Shown here piece after piece: positions 18,240 through 26,370 of a stretch of 47,374 nt of DNA (its first letter is position 1; each line of letters starts with the position of its first letter). A program made the translations under genes and the position numbers. The DNA comes from an uncultured Bacillota bacterium (GTDB taxonomy: Bacteria > Bacillota_I > Bacilli_A > RFN20 > CAG-288): the NCBI GenBank assembly GCA_949284445.1, contig CASDVP010000003.1, positions 203,051 to 250,424 on the forward strand, read 5' to 3'. The notes below the pieces were generated by a model. The model made no database searches and had not been told where the DNA came from. It saw only the letters and a list, made by a program, of their open reading frames with translations.

Positions 18240-18521
18240 TTATTTATTCATCAGTTTTCTATTTAGGTATTCGTAGTCGATATGATCAGGATCCTTGTTG
18301 AGTTCATCGATCGCTTCGACTGCACTCTCCTGAATGTCATGATCAATCTCTTCTCCAGCTTCTTCCTTCTGTGTCAAAGGAACTTCAATCCCACTTTCCA
18401 ATAAATCGATCAAATCATATATATTGTCACTTGTCACAGGAAGTATTGCTTTCATTGCTTCATTTAGCAATATACGCTTAATAAATTCAATTGACTTGTC
18501 ACTTACTCTTATTTTTTCCAT
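18240..18521 (-). CDS. Small acidic hypothetical protein
   Basis: 93 residues, helical and acidic (EEAGEEIDHDIQES), with no membrane segment and no recognised family. The start is supported by AGAAAGGA 11 bp before the ATG. Its neighbours are a DUF4143 ATPase on the other strand and a decayed membrane-protein fragment upstream. No function can be proposed. Confidence 0.6.
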   Translation of the reverse strand: MEKIRVSDKSIEFIKRILLNEAMKAILPVTSDNIYDLIDLLESGIEVPLTQKEEAGEEIDHDIQESAVEAIDELNKDPDHIDYEYLNRKLMNK

Positions 18522-18563
18522 ATCTTTTCATATCCTTTCTCAATTCCTTGTCGTGGAATCGTC

Positions 18564-18730
18564 TTACCGAACATACGTTTTTACACTTGCTTCAAGCTTT
18601 TTAAACTTTTCAGGAGAAACAAACAAAATCATCATAAGATGATTCATCATTAATATAAATAGCGACGCATCATATTAAAGCAAATGTCGCAGCAGGTATC
18701 GCTAAATAAAGAGCCAAGGCGTTCACTTCA
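18564..18730 (-). pseudogene. Decayed fragment of a membrane protein
   Basis: Within a 320-bp stretch with no intact gene, the minus strand encodes NALALYLAIPAATFALI, an in-frame TGA, then CVAIYINDESSYDDFVCF, and after a frame change SPEKFKKLEASVKTYVR and a stop. The hydrophobic segment followed by a charged tail looks like the end of a membrane protein that has taken a nonsense codon and a frameshift. Family unknown. Confidence 0.3.
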
Positions 18731-18841
18731 ATATTTATTTAGCATGTCAAAATATATCAAAATTTGTGCAAATTTAACCAAGATTTTATATTACGGAAAT
18801 GCAGTGCATCTAGTTATTTTATTTTCATAGTTTGTAAACAA

Positions 18842-19702
18842 TTACCAAATCACTGGTTTACCATCAACGTATCTCCAAAAGCCATTACTCGATGGCTCAT
18901 TTTCTGAATACCAATAAACCTTCCCATTACCACTGAAAGTATCATCCCAAGTTGAAGGCTTTTGGGTGGCTTCACAAAAAATCTTTAACTCACTTGATGA
19001 ATCGTAAAAAACGTTTGCTCCCATATAATGCACGCTTTCTGGAATAATAACATTAGTTAAGGAAGAACTATGCCCAAATGCATAAGATTCTATTCTTTCA
19101 ATACCATTTTTTAATATTAATGTGTTTAAATATCTGCTGCCATTAAAAGTATTATCCATAATAGTTTTTATGCTCCCAGGCAAAACTAATACAGTAGCTT
19201 CAGGACCATAAGACATATTAAAGATTCCATTATTTATCCCAATAAGTGGTATTCCTAAATATGTCTCCGGAAATACAAATTCATGTTGGTTAAAATTAAC
19301 ATTTTGATCATAACCAGTAATTATATATCCATTATTTTCTTCGTCCAAAGTCAGTTCAAATCCACCATAAACATTTACAATAATTTTACCAAGACACTTA
19401 AAATCAATTTTATTTCTTAATTCTATTTCAGCATGACCTGGAGCATAAGTATATAAAGTTGAATTGCTAACATTAGCTACATATGGGTTATTAGAGTAAA
19501 AATTTACTGTATTAGAGTATACCGCTAAACAATCATCCAACTTAAAAGCATCGTTTGGAAATGAAGAGTAAAAGTTAAAATAATTATAATCACAAATTTC
19601 AATATCATTCCCAGTTTGATTTATATTGCTGATACTGCAACAACTAGACAAATCTATCAATGATAAAAGAAGAAATGGAAGGAAAAAGTAAAATGCTTTC
19701 AT
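18842..19702 (-). CDS. Lipoprotein with BspA-type leucine-rich repeats
   Basis: 286 residues. The signal peptide ends in LSSC, predicting a lipoprotein. A beta-rich N-terminal region (about 30-120) contains an Ig-like NYYSNNPYVANV/APGHAEIELRN pattern. Residues about 140-245 carry LRR_5/BspA-like units (GSIKTIMDNTFNGSRYLNTLILKN-like, and AFGHSSSLTNVIIPESV). The C-terminus ends in a Trp-rich YWYSENEPSSNGFWRYVDG motif common after such repeats in gut Firmicutes. Adhesion or ligand binding at the cell surface is the usual role of the family. It is divergent from the AAA/AbiH pair. Confidence 0.75.
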   Translation of the reverse strand: MKAFYFFLPFLLLSLIDLSSCCSISNINQTGNDIEICDYNYFNFYSSFPNDAFKLDDCLAVYSNTVNFYSNNPYVANVSNSTLYTYAPGHAEIELRNKIDFKCLGKIIVNVYGGFELTLDEENNGYIITGYDQNVNFNQHEFVFPETYLGIPLIGINNGIFNMSYGPEATVLVLPGSIKTIMDNTFNGSRYLNTLILKNGIERIESYAFGHSSSLTNVIIPESVHYMGANVFYDSSSELKIFCEATQKPSTWDDTFSGNGKVYWYSENEPSSNGFWRYVDGKPVIW

Positions 19703-19873
19703 TTAATTGGCCTCTTTGTAAATAATTATAGCACACAAGAAATAGACGTTATTTGTTTTTGTGTCACACCAGTTAAAAATAAATAATGTTTTTACTAGTT
19801 ATGTTTTTATAATCAAAATGTAATTTTTTATGACGTTTGTATGTTTTATACTTTGAATTTGATAATATAGCTA

Positions 19874-19910
19874 TATAATATGATTGAAAAATTTACTTTT
19901 AGGAGATATT
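19874..19910 (+). promoter_or_regulatory. -10 box and ribosome site of the ATPase-AbiH pair
   Basis: A perfect TATAAT at 19874-19879 is preceded by a weak -35 (TTTGAA, 16 bp). AGGAG at 19901-19905 is 5 bp before the ATG at 19911, which fixes the start downstream of an earlier in-frame ATG at 19884. Confidence 0.5.
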
Positions 19911-21134
19911 ATGAGGCTAAAATCAATTAAAATATCAAATTATAAAAATATTAAGAATACGACTATTAATTTTGATGGGCCTATCATTGCGATAGTTGCA
20001 CCGAATAACTATGGAAAATCTAATTTATTACATGCAATGATATTCTTTTCTAATTTATTATCTTCAACTAGTTCTTATCGCTTTTATTTGATGAGCAATA
20101 AAAATAATATTCCTCTTTTCAAATCAAATTATTGTAAGCCATTTGACGCAGAATTATCTTTTGAAACCGATAAGTATGAGGCTGTTTATAATTGTTCTTT
20201 CAAATGGATTATAAATAAAGATAAGCCTTCTATTGTCGAAGAATTGAAACTGAGAGGACACAAATCTAAAAAATACACTTTAGTATTATCTAGAAAAGAC
20301 AATACTGGGAAATATGCATCAACAAAACTTGGACGTTGTAATAATATCATTAAGTTAAATGATTCTGAACTATTAATATCGAAATTAAATATATCAAATT
20401 CGGTCTATTATAGTGACGTGCTTAAAGATCTATTAAATTTTAAAGTTTCTATTGATAATGGTGTGGTTAATGACTCACAAATAACATTCATAAGTCCCAA
20501 GAATACTATTGATGTCATGCCGTTAGAAGAAGCTATTTATAAGCTAAAAAGAAATAATCAAAATGATTTTGAATTATTCAAATTTGTTTTATGTAAATTA
20601 TTTCCAGAAATTGAAAATATAGCTACACAAAAAGTTATCATTAATGAAGATGACAAACTAGAAATCTCTGATGAAGAGTGCGACAATGGTACAATTATTT
20701 CTAGAGTTCAACTCAAATATTCAAAACACCCTTTTAAATTGAGTCAATTATCTGAAGGATTTAAACGAATATTCAGCTTCTTATTGCACCTCATCCAAGC
20801 TAACACTTATAAATACAATATATTTGCTATTGAAGAAATAGAGAATACTATTCACCCTAGTTTATTAAAGGAATTCATTGATGTTATTAAATCTTTAAAT
20901 ACATCAGTTCAGATGATTATTACTAGCTATTCGCCAAATATCATTTCTTATATTAATTCTAAAAACGTATATATCGGTTCTATAATGGAAGATGGACTTG
21001 CCACTTTCAGCAACTTAAGCAAAAAAGAAATTACTAAATTAGATAACAAAGCATATGACAATAAACATTTATTTGTGGAAGTAATTTCTAAATTATTGGC
21101 AAATTTAAAAAAAGAGGTTTCCAAAAATGAGTAG
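19911..21134 (+). CDS. AAA_15/AAA_21-type ATPase, partner of AbiH
   Basis: About 407 residues from the ATG with the AGGAG site. It has the SMC/OLD-like layout: an N-terminal strand LKSIKISNYKNIK, a Walker A variant APNNYGKS at 30-37, the signature LSEGFKRIFSF near 282, Walker B IFAIEEIENTIHP and the switch strand MIITSYSP. No TOPRIM domain is present, so it is not a full OLD nuclease. Its 3' end overlaps the AbiH-like gene by 8 bp, so the two are translated together. Such ATPases often sense or activate a paired effector in phage defence; that role is inferred here. Confidence 0.85.
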   Translation: MRLKSIKISNYKNIKNTTINFDGPIIAIVAPNNYGKSNLLHAMIFFSNLLSSTSSYRFYLMSNKNNIPLFKSNYCKPFDAELSFETDKYEAVYNCSFKWIINKDKPSIVEELKLRGHKSKKYTLVLSRKDNTGKYASTKLGRCNNIIKLNDSELLISKLNISNSVYYSDVLKDLLNFKVSIDNGVVNDSQITFISPKNTIDVMPLEEAIYKLKRNNQNDFELFKFVLCKLFPEIENIATQKVIINEDDKLEISDEECDNGTIISRVQLKYSKHPFKLSQLSEGFKRIFSFLLHLIQANTYKYNIFAIEEIENTIHPSLLKEFIDVIKSLNTSVQMIITSYSPNIISYINSKNVYIGSIMEDGLATFSNLSKKEITKLDNKAYDNKHLFVEVISKLLANLKKEVSKNE

Positions 21135-21933
21135 GCTATTTATATTAGGAAATGGTTTCGATATAGCTCATGACCTCAGAACAAATTACAGTTATTTTTA
21201 TGACTACTTAAAACAAAAGAAAAGAAATGATACACTAACTTATTTAGATAGCATATTTAAAATACGTTCAAGAGAAGATTGCCAAGATTTAGAAACAAAA
21301 ATGAAAAATATCAGTCCACAAATCATTGCCACTTGTAAAGCGTTTAATTTGGATGAAAATTTGTTAAAAGCAATAAAATATGAGATTGAAAAAGACTTCG
21401 TAAATTGGCTAATTTTCGAATATTACTCTGTCTATAATACTTTAAGGCCAAAATATATTTTTAATAAAGATGATTTTTTTATTAATTTTAATTATACAAC
21501 TACATTAGAAGACATCTACAAGATTAGTGAAGACGCAATTTGTCATATACATGGTGAACTAATGCGAATTAAAATTGGTTTTGATGGTGGTTTTGAATCT
21601 CGAATTCATTTCGATTTTGGGGCAACAGCAAGATTGAATTCCAATGAATATGAGCATGTTTTTGAAAAAAACATTCAAAAAAACATTGACTGTTTAAATA
21701 ACCTATCACCTATCTTTATGTCGTGCTCTGAAATACATATTTTTGGTTTAAGTTTAAATGACGCTGATATACCTTATTTTCGAATTTGGTTACCTATATT
21801 TAAACACAATAAAATAAGATTGTATTATCATACTCAATCTAATAAAAGGCATTTTACATCATTGCTCAAAACTGAATTCTCTTGGATTGATGTTAGTGAA
21901 TCCTTAATTGAAGATATCAAATTTATTTCTTGA
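21127..21933 (+). CDS. AbiH-family abortive infection protein
   Basis: 268 residues beginning with the family signature LFILGNGFDIAHDLRTNYSYF. Further support comes from FFINFNYTTTLEDIY and the CHIHGELM block in the middle, and EIHIFGLSLNDADIPYF near the end, all typical of AbiH (PF14253). AbiH was first found as a phage abortive-infection gene in lactococci; the mechanism is unknown. The start (AAAAAGAGG before the ATG) lies inside the ATPase gene, giving an 8-bp overlap. This pairing suggests an ATPase-controlled AbiH effector. Confidence 0.88.
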   Translation: MSRLFILGNGFDIAHDLRTNYSYFYDYLKQKKRNDTLTYLDSIFKIRSREDCQDLETKMKNISPQIIATCKAFNLDENLLKAIKYEIEKDFVNWLIFEYYSVYNTLRPKYIFNKDDFFINFNYTTTLEDIYKISEDAICHIHGELMRIKIGFDGGFESRIHFDFGATARLNSNEYEHVFEKNIQKNIDCLNNLSPIFMSCSEIHIFGLSLNDADIPYFRIWLPIFKHNKIRLYYHTQSNKRHFTSLLKTEFSWIDVSESLIEDIKFIS

Positions 21934-21968
21934 ATCGTATTAGACAATAACTAAAACCAACAAAAATA

Positions 21969-23198
21969 TTACTTTGTATCTAACACAACAGATTTTATTT
22001 TAGAATTAAAATCAATTTTATACTTAGTTGGTTGCTCGCCTCTAATATCTTTGCCTAAAATTCTTTTAATTATTTTTCCACCGTTTATGTTGTTTATAAA
22101 GTAAATGTAATAATTATCTAGGTTTGCTTTCATTACATTATATTCATTTGCAGACATTTCAAAACAAACTTTATTATTTAAATCAGCTCTTGTTGCCTTT
22201 ACTTCAATTAAAACTTCACTACCATCATTTTTGGTATAACTAATATCATACCCTTTTCCATCATCCTTATTTTCACCATAACACCAGCATTTTATTTCTT
22301 TAATATCAAGCGCTTTTTTATGGTGCTTTAAATAATCAATTACAATTTCTTCTCCTTTGCGCCCAGTAATTTTCTTACTTTCCTCAGTGCCAGGATTAAA
22401 AACTATTTTTCTTCTTTTTGACCCTGTTTCTACTTTTTCTTCTGTGACAGGCAGATCAATATCAACGTCAACTACACTATAGCCATCTGCACTGAGATTA
22501 ATTTTTTCGTTATTTCTTAAATAAATACGATAACCATACCAACTATATATAAATTGCACGAATAAATTTGTTGTTTGTAATTTTGCCTTCACATGATTCT
22601 CATAAAACTTAAATAATTTCTCTCTTTTATAGGCTCTATCTTCTTTAGGATTAAAAGGTATTTCAAGAATAGTTAAAATAATATTTAAATCATTATCACT
22701 ATAAATAGGGATTTGCTTATTATTGTTATAAAGATATGCAATTTTGTTCTTGAATTGTGGATTTAAATGATTTTCAGCAATAGCTTTATAATCATCATTT
22801 TTAGAAGCGATGATAATGTTTTTTATCTCTTCTTTTACACGACTATATATTTCATCCTTTGAAGAGCCAAAAAACCTTCGGCGTTTTGTTCTTTTATCGC
22901 CAAATTTATATTTCTTATCTCTTTTATTCCAATATATTACATATTTGGTATACGCTGGTGTTTTTCCTCTAATATCACCAAAATAATAAAATACATTTTC
23001 TATCATATAACAAAAAGAGTTTTTGTTATCCTTGCCAATAACATAATTTTCAATTGGCATAGTATCTATATAATCCAAAGAAAATTTCTCTAAAAAACTT
23101 TCTAATTCTTTATATTTTTCTTCTTGTTTTTTAACATATTCACTATACTCACCAGTATTCATCCATGCATCTAATTTGTCAAAAAAATTATCAAGCAT
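21969..23198 (-). CDS. DUF3883-containing nuclease-like protein
   Basis: 409 residues. The C-terminal part (about 275-400) is a DUF3883 domain: GRKGEEIVIDYL, GKGYDISY (Asp318) and LIEVKAT (Glu332-x-Lys334). That is a full G-E...D...E-x-K set of the PD-(D/E)XK superfamily. The N-terminal two thirds are charged and helical and were not recognised. It converges with AbiH (36 bp between ends) and has its own start about 250 bp from the next upstream gene. Just before the ATG lies a G8 tract that replaces the usual Shine-Dalgarno sequence. DUF3883 occurs in many defence-associated proteins; a DNA-cleaving role is inferred. Confidence 0.75.
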   Translation of the reverse strand: MLDNFFDKLDAWMNTGEYSEYVKKQEEKYKELESFLEKFSLDYIDTMPIENYVIGKDNKNSFCYMIENVFYYFGDIRGKTPAYTKYVIYWNKRDKKYKFGDKRTKRRRFFGSSKDEIYSRVKEEIKNIIIASKNDDYKAIAENHLNPQFKNKIAYLYNNNKQIPIYSDNDLNIILTILEIPFNPKEDRAYKREKLFKFYENHVKAKLQTTNLFVQFIYSWYGYRIYLRNNEKINLSADGYSVVDVDIDLPVTEEKVETGSKRRKIVFNPGTEESKKITGRKGEEIVIDYLKHHKKALDIKEIKCWCYGENKDDGKGYDISYTKNDGSEVLIEVKATRADLNNKVCFEMSANEYNVMKANLDNYYIYFINNINGGKIIKRILGKDIRGEQPTKYKIDFNSKIKSVVLDTK

Positions 23199-23208
23199 AA
23201 TTATAATT

Positions 23209-23216
23209 CCCCCCCC
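23209..23216 (-). repeat. G8 homopolymer in the leader of the DUF3883 gene
   Basis: Eight consecutive G residues on the coding strand end 10 bp before the ATG at 23198, in an otherwise very AT-rich stretch. It may act as an unusual ribosome site or as a slippage switch. Confidence 0.6.
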
Positions 23217-23449
23217 TACTTTTTTATGAATAATGCAAGCTATGCAATTGTATATATCATTGAAACTTTAAAACAAGATTATTTCATATAAATATAATAA
23301 TTCTCCAATAATGCATTTTGCGTAAAAATAAGTTTTTAAAATTGGATTTAAACTTTATTTTTGGCTTTTTTCATCAATATTCCATTCTTTTTGGCACTCA
23401 GGCTTCATTTCTTTAGTTAGAAATATATGAAGAAACAAAACTTTGTTAT
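23217..23449. other. AT-rich spacer upstream of the DUF3883 gene
   Basis: Contains the promoter region of the DUF3883 gene and the 3' end of the defence operon. A weak hairpin (ATTTCT/AGAAAT near 23420) might end that operon but lacks a T run. Confidence 0.3.
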
Positions 23450-24313
23450 TTACTGATTAACATCATTTTTAAATCTTCGATAATACATTTCAAAATTCTC
23501 TGTCGTTCTTTTTGCATAAGCTTCATAAAAAATTCGAATATCGTGCTTTATTTTATCCAAAATATCTATGTCATTAATAATAGGATTTAGACAATGAGAT
23601 GAACAAAATAGCTCAAAAGCATATGGCAATATGTTCGCTAATATAAAAGTGCTATTGAAATAATCATTAATTTGGTAACAACACCTAGCTAAATTTCCAT
23701 GTGAATAATTATTGCAAAATTTATACATATCCACCAATCGCTTAATATCGTTAGATATATGAGGAAATTTAATCTGCAAATAATTTCCAACTGACGATAA
23801 AACATATGGATAAGTCTTTCCACTAAAATCGTAATCAGTTATCATATCAACCCAACCATATTGAATATAATCTCTCATTGATTTACGGCACTTAAATTTT
23901 CTATTTGAAAATTCTTTTTTAAATTCCTTTCCCCATCCTTGCAAGCAAATATTATTATTGATCCCATAATTGATAAATTTTTCAAATGTAGATTTTATAT
24001 TAGGGCAACACTTTAACACCAAAAGTTTAAAATAGATTTCTATCATTCCACGACAACTAGGATACGCATCATCAATAAGATTATCATCAATCAAAGACAA
24101 CACTGCTAAAGATCTATTAAATAATGATGAATAAAGATTATCACTTAAATCAAGAACATTATTCTTAATATTTAAGAGAGCGTATATAGTAATTGTAAAA
24201 AAGTCTACAATAAGATTAAAAAATCCAAATCTATCGCCACTAATAATTTGTTTAGATCTATAAAAAGCACCAGAATATTCTCTTAACTTTATGTTACAAA
24301 CAATATCATTCAT
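23450..24313 (-). CDS. DUF5677/HEPN-like protein, last gene of the helicase-Argonaute-like operon
   Basis: 287 residues, all-helical. The pattern AYPSCRGMIEIYFKL (Arg-x3-Glu) and a later CNNYSHGNL (Ser-x-His) fit DUF5677-type proteins, which share features with HEPN folds. No signal peptide or confident membrane helix is present. The ATG at 24313 has no ribosome site. The frame stays open upstream to about 24366, where it would join the preceding 96-residue ORF if one A were added to the A7 run at 24363-24369. It may therefore be the C-terminal part of a longer (about 390-residue) protein. An RNase or toxin role is only a suggestion. Confidence 0.65.
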   Translation of the reverse strand: MNDIVCNIKLREYSGAFYRSKQIISGDRFGFFNLIVDFFTITIYALLNIKNNVLDLSDNLYSSLFNRSLAVLSLIDDNLIDDAYPSCRGMIEIYFKLLVLKCCPNIKSTFEKFINYGINNNICLQGWGKEFKKEFSNRKFKCRKSMRDYIQYGWVDMITDYDFSGKTYPYVLSSVGNYLQIKFPHISNDIKRLVDMYKFCNNYSHGNLARCCYQINDYFNSTFILANILPYAFELFCSSHCLNPIINDIDILDKIKHDIRIFYEAYAKRTTENFEMYYRRFKNDVNQ

Positions 24314-24342
24314 TAATTGATTGATATAGTCAGAATTTTCTT

Positions 24343-24633
24343 CTAAATTATTAATCTCTTTATTTTTTTAAACAAAGTGTTTGACTTATGGGCGCCTACG
24401 ATATATTTACATATTTCAAAATCAGGAACTTCCATATTTGTTGATTGTAAAAAAGAATTATCAGGTACCACAGTAAAAGTTTGCCAGACCATGTCGGAAA
24501 AGCCTGGGACTTTATCCAATAATTTGTAAAAGATTTTTATTAAAAAATTGCCATGAATTTGATCCTGAAACAATTTTTTCAATTGAAGATTTCGTTCCGT
24601 TTTATATTTTCTAATTGGATCACAAGTATTCAT
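24343..24633 (-). CDS. Hypothetical 96-residue ORF overlapping the Argonaute-like gene
   Basis: Starts with ATGA overlap on the stop of the 579-residue gene (24630-24633), so it is translationally coupled. Its sequence (basic N-terminus, then MVWQTFTVVPDN) matches nothing recognised. It ends right after a 7-A tract (FKKIKRLII). A one-base insertion there would fuse it to the DUF5677-like ORF through a polar linker (KEINNLEENSDY). It is therefore either a small accessory protein or the N-terminal part of a split gene. Confidence 0.55.
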   Translation of the reverse strand: MNTCDPIRKYKTERNLQLKKLFQDQIHGNFLIKIFYKLLDKVPGFSDMVWQTFTVVPDNSFLQSTNMEVPDFEICKYIVGAHKSNTLFKKIKRLII

Positions 24634-26369
24634 ACTTTTTCACTCTCTACAATTTTAATATATTCTCTAAGATATTTTATTGGATAAGGCAGTACTGTGA
24701 AATTATTATATTTTACAAACATTACTGCCATAGTCTCTAAAATGGGCTCTATTATGTTGATTCCTTTAACGATAGTTATTCTGTAAAGCATATTCGCTTT
24801 AGGTATAGCAGTATTCATTCCATGTCCAATAATTCCAGCATTATAAAATTGTGTATCACGATCACTTATTAAATTAATATCAACTACTCCGCTTAATAAC
24901 TGTTCACGTGAAGTTTTGCTTCTACTAACTTTATCAAGCTTAAAAATTGCAGGATTAGGAAGACAGAACAAGTTTGTTCTAGAAATAACGTTAATATTTC
25001 CTTTATCATCCATTACAATAGTTTTTCCTTTTAAATCGAGTTCATCTAGAAATCTGCTGAGATTATGAAAAATGTCGCAACTATATTTTTCTAGAAATCC
25101 ACTTTGGTTTTCAAAATCAAATGAACCATCTGGATGAATTGTCATAAAATATTTCTTTCCATTGTTTTCTATACCAAAATACCAGTTGTTTTTAAATCCG
25201 AAAGCCGACCAATCATCCAATGAAATTCTATGTGTATTTAAAATATCATTTTTAATAGTCATCTCCTTGAAAATTGTATTAATCACTGCTTTTTTATCAG
25301 TTATGATTTTATCAACTGAGTCTTCTAATGTGACACATTGAACAACGTGATTTCTAGACAGCTTCTTATAAGGATCATCTTTATCTTGATAATAATCTTC
25401 ATTATGCAAAAATACAATTTCCATATCATCATTATTAAATGGATGATTATTTATTTCTTTGTTTAGCACTACACTTAGTGTAGATTTTAATAAATTAAAT
25501 TCTTCTTCATATGCACCGGATGAAATAAGACTTGTCATATATACATGATGTTTATTTATGCATGATATAGATTTTTCAACAAAATCAGTGTCTTTTCTTT
25601 CAATTACTTTTTTCTTAATATCAAATGTAGCAAATTTAGCAGATAATAATGAGCTAAATTTAGAATTTAGTTGTTTTATAACTCCATTAATAAAATAGGC
25701 TCTATTCATCCTCAACATATCTGATTTCAAATCTAGAAATGAGATTTCAGCCTTCTTTCCTGGAATGCCTTTATTTATATAAATATTTCGTTTTTGCTCA
25801 CCATCAAGTAACCTTCTAAACTTACCATTAGATAAAAGAATATATTTTGGAAACTTAAATAAATGCTTTGCAGTTTTTTTAAATGAAGAAAGCAAACTAA
25901 AATTAGTCGCCTTCGCACTAATCATCATCTCTCTATCAATATTAATTTCAAGTGCTTTGATATTTTTTCCACTTTTGCTGACCCAACATGGATGAGTCAA
26001 AAATAATTTTCCTCCAATATTATTAAATTTGTTTTCATCAGAAGAATAATTAGACAAGGCGTAAATGAATAGTCTTACAAGTACATAATTTTGGATTTCT
26101 GAAGAAGTTAATTTTTTAAGTGAAAGTTTCCCATCTGCCAGTGCGTTAATAAATTCTGATTGACTAATCGTGTTTTTATCAAATAAGACAAATGCACTTT
26201 TTCCACGATCAAACACTAACGACACTGCTTTTAAATCTTGGATTGGCTTATCAAGTGCATATGAACCATCTGCAACATAATTCTCAGAAGTACTGATTTG
26301 ATAGATGTCATATTTTTCATCAATTGCTTTATGATTAAATGTACAAATCAATTTATTTACCAAGACCAT
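24630..26369 (-). CDS. Argonaute-like (DdmE-like) protein, catalytically inactive PIWI predicted
   Basis: 579 residues with no close named match from motifs alone. The second half reads like MID-PIWI. HVVQCVTLEDSVD resembles the Gln-containing MID strand. NTIFKEMTIKNDIL, then DDWSAFGFKNNWYFGIENNG, resembles the K-rich helix and first PIWI strand. FYNAGIIGHGMNTAIPKANMLYRITI and a C-terminal VLPYPIKYL end the chain as in PIWI domains. The first PIWI position is Glu rather than Asp (FGIE) and the DEDX set is not evident, as in DdmE. It starts 1 bp after the helicase-nuclease stop. In DdmDE systems DdmE uses DNA guides to find plasmids and recruits DdmD. Assignment rests on composition and faint motifs. 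Confidence 0.5.
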   Translation of the reverse strand: MVLVNKLICTFNHKAIDEKYDIYQISTSENYVADGSYALDKPIQDLKAVSLVFDRGKSAFVLFDKNTISQSEFINALADGKLSLKKLTSSEIQNYVLVRLFIYALSNYSSDENKFNNIGGKLFLTHPCWVSKSGKNIKALEINIDREMMISAKATNFSLLSSFKKTAKHLFKFPKYILLSNGKFRRLLDGEQKRNIYINKGIPGKKAEISFLDLKSDMLRMNRAYFINGVIKQLNSKFSSLLSAKFATFDIKKKVIERKDTDFVEKSISCINKHHVYMTSLISSGAYEEEFNLLKSTLSVVLNKEINNHPFNNDDMEIVFLHNEDYYQDKDDPYKKLSRNHVVQCVTLEDSVDKIITDKKAVINTIFKEMTIKNDILNTHRISLDDWSAFGFKNNWYFGIENNGKKYFMTIHPDGSFDFENQSGFLEKYSCDIFHNLSRFLDELDLKGKTIVMDDKGNINVISRTNLFCLPNPAIFKLDKVSRSKTSREQLLSGVVDINLISDRDTQFYNAGIIGHGMNTAIPKANMLYRITIVKGINIIEPILETMAVMFVKYNNFTVLPYPIKYLREYIKIVESEKV

Positions 26370-26370
26370 A

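Noticed and set aside
18182..18301. Plus-strand short frame starting MPEISEIDIDISS
   Set aside because: No ribosome site, and most of it is antisense to the 93-residue gene.
18652..18675. In-frame TGA as tryptophan (mycoplasma code)
   Set aside because: All recognisable tryptophans in intact genes read TGG, and genes end normally at TGA (for example tldE).
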